In this document: in pieces, positions 14,110 to 17,804 of the stretch
Layout: the number at the start of each line of letters is the position of its first letter
Position numbering within the stretch: position 1 is the first letter of the stretch
NCBI GenBank assembly: GCA_020217165.1
Contig: JAIWOE010000063.1
Span: 1-17,804, forward strand
Reading direction: 5' to 3'
Length of the DNA: 17,804 nucleotides
DNA from: Desulfovibrio sp.
GTDB taxonomy: Bacteria > Desulfobacterota > Desulfovibrionia > Desulfovibrionales > Desulfovibrionaceae
Program-made: the position numbers and the translations under genes
Notes under the pieces: model-generated
The model's input: only the letters and a program-made list of their open reading frames with translations
What the model was told of the DNA's origin: nothing
Database searches by the model: none

Positions 14110-15074
14110 TCGTCTGCGATGCTGCCGCCACGGCAGCCCGGCTGCCGTATGCCGCGCTGGTGGAGGCCGTGGCCGACGTCCTGCGCGCCAAGGTGGCTGG
14201 CACGGCCCGGGCGCCGGAACGGCTGGTGGTGCGGCTGCGGCCGCAGGACCCCCAGGGCGGCTCCCTGCTGTGCATGCCTGCGGCGGATGCGGACGTGGCC
14301 GTGACCAAACTCATCACCGTGCATGCCGGCAACCGCCGCCACGGCCTGCCCGTGATCCAGGGCGAGATGACCGTCATGCGCGCCGACACTGGCGACCGCC
14401 TGCTGCTCCTGGACGGCGCCACGGTGACGGCCCGGCGCACCGCCGCTGCCAGCGTGCTGGCCATGCGCACCCTGCGTCCGCCTGAAGGATTATCCCCTGC
14501 CGGGCGGCCGTACGGTCCGGTGCTGGTCATGGGGGCCGGGGTCCAGGCCGCGGCCCACGTGGCTGCCTGCCGGGAGGTGCTGGGGGTGGAGCAGATTGTG
14601 CTGTACGCCCGCTCCCCGGCGTCCCCGGCGTCTGGGGCGGGCCTGGTCCAGGACGCCCGGGCTCAGGGGCTGGCAGTGGATGTCATCTCCCATCCCGAGG
14701 CCTTGCCGGCGGCGCTGGCGCGTTGTCCCGTGATCATTACCGCCACCACCAGCCCCGTGCCGGTGCTGCCGGATGCGCCGGAGCTTGTGCGGGATGATGC
14801 CTGCATCGTGGCCGTGGGCAGTTTTCATGCGGATCAGGCAGAGATTCCCGCGTCCATCATGCGCCGGGCCCGGGTGGTGGTGGATTCCCTGGAGGCAGCC
14901 CGGCACGAAGCCGGCGACATCCTCCTGGCCGGCCTGGACTGGGCGGACATCCCGGCCCTGGAGCACCTGCTGGAGGCCCCGCCGGCCTATGCTCCGGGTC
15001 CCGTGGTCTACAAAAGCGTGGGCTGCGCCTATTTCGATCTGGCCGCCGGCCGCGTGGCCGCAGGCATGGCTTGA
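14106..15074 (+). CDS. Ornithine cyclodeaminase/mu-crystallin family NAD(P)-dependent enzyme
   Basis: A 322-residue member of the OCD/mu-crystallin family, whose members are ornithine cyclodeaminase, alanine dehydrogenase and cyclic-imine (pyrroline/piperideine-2-carboxylate) reductases. It shows the substrate-site lysine K68 in VTKLITVH (66-73), the arginine region VTARRTAAAS (107-116), a Rossmann loop VMGAGVQA (141-148), VGSFHADQAE (237-246) and the C-terminal YKSVGCAYFDLAAG (302-315). Which reaction it catalyses cannot be told from these motifs. The ATG at 14106 overlaps the MBL stop and has GGAG (14096-14099) at 6 bases; the frame is open upstream to 13851 but that overlaps the MBL gene. 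A 9-nt in-frame repeat encodes SPASPAS (170-176). A terminator-like hairpin follows about 40 bases after the stop. Confidence 0.9.
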   Translation: MIVCDAAATAARLPYAALVEAVADVLRAKVAGTARAPERLVVRLRPQDPQGGSLLCMPAADADVAVTKLITVHAGNRRHGLPVIQGEMTVMRADTGDRLLLLDGATVTARRTAAASVLAMRTLRPPEGLSPAGRPYGPVLVMGAGVQAAAHVAACREVLGVEQIVLYARSPASPASGAGLVQDARAQGLAVDVISHPEALPAALARCPVIITATTSPVPVLPDAPELVRDDACIVAVGSFHADQAEIPASIMRRARVVVDSLEAARHEAGDILLAGLDWADIPALEHLLEAPPAYAPGPVVYKSVGCAYFDLAAGRVAAGMA

Positions 15075-15112
15075 TTCTCGGGCCGCTGCGCGGTAGGTAT
15101 CGGCAACGCTTT

Positions 15113-15138
15113 TCAACGCCGGATGCGTTGAGTATTTT
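15113..15138 (+). terminator. Terminator-like hairpin between the OCD gene and fcl
   Basis: TCAACGC (15113-15119) pairs perfectly with GCGTTGA (15125-15131) across the loop CGGAT and is followed by GTATTTT. This resembles an intrinsic terminator ending the hydratase/MBL/OCD operon. Because only 22 bases then remain before fcl, it could instead be an attenuator or leader hairpin of fcl. Confidence 0.5.
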
Positions 15139-15160
15139 CGCCCGACAGACTTCCAAGGAC

Positions 15161-16213
15161 ATGGCAGTGGAACAACACGCACGCATTTTTGTGGCCGGCC
15201 GTCGCGGCATGGTGGGCAGCGCCTGCTGGCGGGCCCTGGAACAGGCCGGCTGCACCAATCTCCTTGGCCCCACGTCGTCAGAACTGGATCTTACCCGCCA
15301 GGCCGAGGTGGAAGCCTTCATGCGCGACACCCGGCCGGACTACGTGATCCTGGCCGCGGCCCGCGTGGGCGGCATTCTGGCCAATAATACGTATCCTGCC
15401 GATTTCATCTATGTAAATCTGGCCATCCAGAACAACGTCATCCACAGCGCCTGGGAAGCCGGTGTCAAGAAGCTCATCTTCCTGGGCTCGTCCTGCATTT
15501 ATCCTAAACACGCTCCCCAGCCCATCCAGGAAGAGCACCTGCTCACCGGCCCCCTGGAACCCACCAACGAGGCTTACGCCATCGCCAAGATCGCCGGCGT
15601 GCGCATGTGCCAGTTCTACCACCAGCAGTACGGCGCCAACTTCTGGCAGCTTATGCCCACCAATCTGTATGGTGACAACGACTCCTTTGACCTCCTGAAA
15701 AGCCACGTGCTGCCGGCCATGCTGCGCAAGTTCCACCTGGCCCGGCTGGCTCTGCAGGGCGACCTGCCCGGCATCCTTCGGGACGAAGCCCGTTTTGGCT
15801 CCATCCCGGCGGATATTGCCGCCTGCATGGGCCTGTCTCCTGACCGCGCCAGCCTCGCCGGCCAGCCCCGGGTGGTGCTCTGGGGCACGGGCACGCCGCG
15901 GCGGGAGTTCCTCCATGTGGATGACCTGGCCGCCGCCGTGGTCCACATTCTCCGGCTGGATCCTGCCGAGGCGCCGCGCCTGCTCAATGTGGGCTGCGGG
16001 GAGGACCTGACCATTGCCGAGCTGGCCGAGACCGTGCGGCGCATTGTGGGCTTTGCGGGAGAGATTGTCTGGGATTCGGAAAAGCCCGACGGCACGCCGC
16101 GCAAGCTCCTGGATGTGCATCGCCTGCAGGCCCTGGGCTGGCGGCCGTCCATCCCCCTGGAGGAGGGCATTCGCCGCGCCTACACCTGGTATTGCGACCA
16201 GCTGGCCTCATAA
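15161..16213 (+). CDS. fcl: GDP-L-fucose synthase (GDP-4-keto-6-deoxy-D-mannose epimerase/reductase)
   Basis: A cytoplasmic NADPH-dependent short-chain-dehydrogenase-type enzyme that epimerises and reduces GDP-4-keto-6-deoxymannose to GDP-L-fucose for surface glycans. Diagnostic features are the Rossmann motif AGRRGMVGS (12-20), LGSSCIYPK (108-116), the catalytic Y139/K143 pair in YAIAK, NLYGDND (168-174) and TPRREFLHVDD (245-255). At 350 residues it is longer than the usual 320 or so; the extra length is an insertion of about 30 residues near 195-235, before the VVLWGTGTP strand. AAGGA (15155-15159) lies only one base before the ATG at 15161 but 7 bases before an in-frame GTG at 15167, so the true start may be that GTG (348 residues). 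No gmd (GDP-mannose dehydratase) lies next to it. Confidence 0.93.
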   Translation: MAVEQHARIFVAGRRGMVGSACWRALEQAGCTNLLGPTSSELDLTRQAEVEAFMRDTRPDYVILAAARVGGILANNTYPADFIYVNLAIQNNVIHSAWEAGVKKLIFLGSSCIYPKHAPQPIQEEHLLTGPLEPTNEAYAIAKIAGVRMCQFYHQQYGANFWQLMPTNLYGDNDSFDLLKSHVLPAMLRKFHLARLALQGDLPGILRDEARFGSIPADIAACMGLSPDRASLAGQPRVVLWGTGTPRREFLHVDDLAAAVVHILRLDPAEAPRLLNVGCGEDLTIAELAETVRRIVGFAGEIVWDSEKPDGTPRKLLDVHRLQALGWRPSIPLEEGIRRAYTWYCDQLAS

Positions 16214-16214
16214 T
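16186..16214 (+). promoter_or_regulatory. Candidate promoter for the riboswitch-cbiK transcript
   Basis: CATAAT (16209-16214) at the fcl stop codon matches five of six -10 consensus positions; the expected -35 region (16186-16191) is poor. A start near 16221 would include the whole riboswitch. The better-looking TTGACC at 16260-16265 would start transcription at or inside the riboswitch's first helix, so I prefer CATAAT. Confidence 0.3.
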
Positions 16215-16284
16215 GGCCTGAAGGTTGCCTGACGGGAGACTCTCCCAGATGCGAAGTGCTTGACCCACCGCGGGGAATGTGGTT

Positions 16285-16455
16285 TTCAGGGCTCGGGCGC
16301 CTGCAAAGGCTTAATAGGGAATCCCGTGCAAGTCGGGAGCGGACCCGCCGCCGTGAGTCCTGGACAACTGTCACCTCCTCGCGCGCCACTGGGTGTTACA
16401 TGCACCCGGGAAGGCCGGGGTGGCGGAGGACAAGTCGGAAGACCTGCCCGTCACG
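16285..16455 (+). ncRNA. Cobalamin riboswitch
   Basis: The conserved core is recognisable: TTAATAGGGAATCCCGTGCA (16311-16330), the GCGGACCCGCCGCCGTGA region (about 16339-16356), the B12 box GCCACTGGG (16385-16393), GGGAAGGC (about 16408-16415) and the closing AGTCGGAAGACCTGCC (16433-16448). CGGGC (16294-16298) and GCCCG (16446-16450) can form the closing helix. These elements appear in the order and spacing of adenosylcobalamin-class riboswitches such as btuB. It lies upstream of an intrinsic terminator and an exported cobaltochelatase, so high cobalamin should reduce cbiK expression. Boundaries are approximate. Confidence 0.93.
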
Positions 16456-16518
16456 TGAGTCTTGCCACCGGCAACGCGGACTTTGCCGGCCTGGCCCTCT
16501 TTTGGACAAGGGAAATAC

Positions 16519-16579
16519 GGCCCCTTCTCCCCGGCATGCGCACATGCGTCGCGGGAGAGGGGGCCTTTCTCGTTTGTCT
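16519..16579 (+). terminator. Intrinsic terminator of the cobalamin riboswitch expression platform
   Basis: GGCCCCTTCTCCC (16519-16531) pairs along all 13 positions (one G-U) with GGGAGAGGGGGCC (16553-16565). An inner GCATG/CATGC stem caps the loop, and the T-rich tail TTTCTCGTTTGTCT (16566-16579) follows. It sits between the riboswitch and cbiK and is the obvious target of cobalamin control. Upstream, TTGCC (16462-16466) and CCGGCAA (16468-16474) can form alternative hairpins that could transmit the switch. Confidence 0.85.
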
Positions 16580-16608
16580 TCCGTCCGCGTAATGCAAGGA
16601 GAACATTC

Positions 16609-17511
16609 ATGAAACAGGCATGGCGCGTTGTGGTTCTGCTGGTGGCTGTGTGCATGCTGGGGGGTGGATTCGCCCAGGCCCTCGCAGCAGAGGGCGGTGG
16701 TGGTGGGCACCGGGCCACGCGGGAGGCCAAGACGGCCATCCTGCTGGTGGCCTTTGGCACCTCTTACGCCACGGCCCGGGGGCCCCTGCTGGCGTTCGAG
16801 GAGAAGGTTCGGGCGAAGTTCCCTGGCGTGGAGGTCCGCTGGGCCTGGTCCTCGCATCAGATTCGGCAGATGGAAGGCGCGGATGACGTGGATTCTCCGG
16901 CCGAAGCCTTCGCCCGGTTGATGGAAGACAGATTCACCCACGTGGCCGTGCAGTCCCTGCAAACCATTCCGGGACAGGAATTCCACATGCTGGTGGAAGC
17001 GGCCCGACGCTTTGAGGGCATGCCCAAGGGCCTGAAACGCATCACCGTGGGGCTGCCCTTGCTGGGAGCTCCGGAAGACCTGGAGGCCGCGGCCGCGGCC
17101 CTGCTGGCCGGGCTGCCCAAGGCCCGCACAGCCAAGGAAGCGGTGGTGTTCATGGGCCACGGGACGCACCATGCGGGCAATGCCATGTATCCTGCATTGC
17201 AGTATTATTTGTGGAGGCAGGACCCCCTGGCCTTCCTGGGCACGGTGGAGGGGTCGCCATCCCTGGATGACATTGTGGTCGACCTGGCCAGACACAAGCC
17301 CGCCAAGGTCTGGCTGCTGCCCTTCATGGCCGTGGCCGGCGACCATGCCAACAACGACATGGCCGGTGACGAGGAAGACAGCTGGAAATCCGTGCTCGCC
17401 GCCAAGGGGTATGCCGTGGAGACGGTGCTCGCGGGCACCCTGGAGAATGCGGGGCTGGTGGACCTGTGGCTGGCCCACCTGGATGAGGCCCTGGAGGCAC
17501 TGCGCCAGTAG
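16609..17511 (+). CDS. cbiK: Exported cobaltochelatase, CbiK type (sirohydrochlorin cobaltochelatase)
   Basis: A 300-residue class II chelatase that inserts Co(II) into sirohydrochlorin on the anaerobic cobalamin route. The ATG at 16609 has a perfect AAGGAG 6-7 bases upstream (16596-16601). A signal peptide (1-26, ending AQALA) predicts periplasmic export, as in the Desulfovibrio vulgaris paralogue CbiKP. H184 in MGHGTHH, E214 in TVEG and H246 in GDHANND have the same 30- and 32-residue spacings as the metal-site residues I recall for CbiKP (H154, E184, H216). H126 in QEFHML falls at the same offset as its haem-binding H96, so this protein may also bind haem; that comparison is from memory. 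Control by the upstream cobalamin riboswitch and terminator is clear from position. A periplasmic chelatase may instead serve metal transport or haem handling. Confidence 0.94.
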   Translation: MKQAWRVVVLLVAVCMLGGGFAQALAAEGGGGGHRATREAKTAILLVAFGTSYATARGPLLAFEEKVRAKFPGVEVRWAWSSHQIRQMEGADDVDSPAEAFARLMEDRFTHVAVQSLQTIPGQEFHMLVEAARRFEGMPKGLKRITVGLPLLGAPEDLEAAAAALLAGLPKARTAKEAVVFMGHGTHHAGNAMYPALQYYLWRQDPLAFLGTVEGSPSLDDIVVDLARHKPAKVWLLPFMAVAGDHANNDMAGDEEDSWKSVLAAKGYAVETVLAGTLENAGLVDLWLAHLDEALEALRQ

Positions 17512-17572
17512 CCCCGGACAGGCGCCCCGGACAGGCGCCCCGGACCAGCAGTTCCGGACCAGCAGTTCCGGA
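17511..17572 (+). repeat. Two abutting short tandem repeats after cbiK (13-nt then 14-nt units)
   Basis: GCCCCGGACAGGC occurs at 17511-17523 and 17524-17536, with a partial third copy from 17537. It runs into CCGGACCAGCAGTT at 17540-17553 and 17554-17567, with a partial third copy at 17568-17572. Both share a CCGGAC core, which suggests serial slippage duplications. The array starts on the last base of the cbiK stop codon. Confidence 0.8.
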
Positions 17573-17613
17573 TCGGGAGCGGGACGGCACTGTCGGCGCC
17601 AAAGCGCCAGACG

Positions 17614-17655
17614 AAAAAAGGGGGAATTCTGCTGCATGCAGCAGAATTCCCCCTT
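17614..17655 (-). terminator. 34-nt perfect palindrome with minus-strand T tract: terminator of the right-edge gene
   Basis: A fully self-complementary 34-base sequence (17620-17653) reads GGGGGAATTCTGCTG, then CATG, then its exact complement. On the minus strand it is followed by six T (complement of AAAAAA at 17614-17619), giving a very strong intrinsic terminator for the RGG-tailed gene ending at 17680. On the plus strand only TT follows, so it may also help end cbiK transcripts. Confidence 0.85.
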
Positions 17656-17661
17656 GCACGT

Positions 17662-17684
17662 CACCCGTTCGGGTGTTGTTTATT
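17662..17684 (+). terminator. Possible plus-strand terminator for cbiK
   Basis: CACCC (17662-17666) and GGGTG (17671-17675) form a 5-bp stem around GTTC, followed by TTGTTTATT. It is short, but the T-rich tail faces the plus strand, complementing the neighbouring palindrome whose T tract faces the minus strand. Confidence 0.4.
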
Positions 17685-17804
17685 CGTCAAAGCCGGTGAA
17701 GCCGCCACCGCCGCCGCCGCGGTTGCGATCGCCGCCTTCGCGGTTGCCGCGGCCGCCGCTGCGTTCGCCGCCCCGGTCACCCCGGTCACCCCGGCCACGA
17801 CCGC
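17680..17804 (-). CDS. C-terminal tail of a glycine/arginine-rich (RGG-type) protein, truncated by the window edge
   Basis: Reading leftward from the window edge, 40 codons are open to a TAA at 17680-17682. The visible protein is low-complexity and built from Gly, Arg, Asp and Asn, with RGDRGDRGG-like and GGRGNREGG-like stretches, a run of six glycines, and the end FTGFDE. Such tails are typical of small bacterial RRM-type RNA-binding proteins and some DEAD-box RNA helicases. No folded domain is inside the window, so the family cannot be settled. The strong terminator immediately downstream supports this as a real gene end. Confidence 0.7.
   Translation of the reverse strand, partial: GRGRGDRGDRGGERSGGRGNREGGDRNRGGGGGGFTGFDE

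Noticed and set aside
16260..16288. TTGACC as the -35 of the cbiK promoter
   Set aside because: There is no -10 at the right distance, and transcription would begin inside the riboswitch's closing helix.
16462..16608. An N-terminal extension of cbiK through the terminator
   Set aside because: It would run through the riboswitch expression platform, whereas the ATG at 16609 has an excellent ribosome binding site and opens a proper signal peptide.
17511..17572. A CRISPR-like array after cbiK
   Set aside because: The units are 13-14 nt and directly abutting, with no spacers and no cas genes.

Overview
The window looks like chromosomal DNA of a high-GC, strictly anaerobic deltaproteobacterial sulfate reducer of the Desulfovibrionaceae (Desulfovibrio or Megalodesulfovibrio type). 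This is inferred from gene content and recalled family knowledge, not from a search. The strongest pointers are an exported CbiK-type cobaltochelatase behind a cobalamin riboswitch, a giant double-headed CoA-dehydratase-activase protein of the kind found in anaerobes, and a GDP-L-fucose synthase with an insertion I associate with this group. Codon use and GC look even across the window. I see no insertion sequence, prophage, integrase, tRNA, rRNA or CRISPR array.

Layout, left to right. Positions 1-202 hold an inverted repeat and the leader of a 1428-residue ATPase/activase-reductase (203-4489). It ends in a 14-nt tandem repeat that places TGA in all three frames, followed by a strong hairpin. 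Next is a tight three-gene signalling operon: PP2C phosphatase, small FHA protein, second PP2C phosphatase (4670-6686). A large membrane sensor histidine kinase converges on it from the minus strand (6708-9227). A 242-base divergent spacer separates the kinase from a UbiB/ABC1-family atypical kinase (9470-11131). After a hairpin and a candidate promoter comes a membrane-anchored metallophosphoesterase (11328-12491), then a translationally coupled trio: enoyl-CoA hydratase family, metallo-beta-lactamase fold, and ornithine cyclodeaminase/mu-crystallin family (12527-15074). A terminator-like hairpin separates the trio from GDP-L-fucose synthase (15161-16213).

The 395-base stretch 16214-16608 holds no gene but is fully regulatory: a cobalamin riboswitch (about 16285-16455) and then an intrinsic terminator (16519-16575) in front of the exported cobaltochelatase cbiK (16609-17511). 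The chelatase is followed by short tandem repeats and a 34-nt perfect palindrome. That palindrome is best read as the terminator of a minus-strand gene entering from the right edge, of which only a glycine/arginine-rich (RGG-type) C-terminal tail of 40 residues is visible.

How the genes relate: cobalamin sensing should switch off cobalt insertion into the corrin precursor. The PP2C-FHA-PP2C set is a complete phosphothreonine reader/eraser module without a recognisable Hanks-type kinase in view. The hydratase/MBL/OCD trio looks like an unassigned small catabolic or salvage pathway. No dramatic new defence or mobile system is visible. The most interesting leads are the cis-duplicated architecture of the activase, the internal Tat-like/lipobox segment in the metallophosphoesterase, the coupled metabolic trio with an HxDxDH metallo-beta-lactamase variant, and the mutually exclusive hairpins in the cbiK leader.
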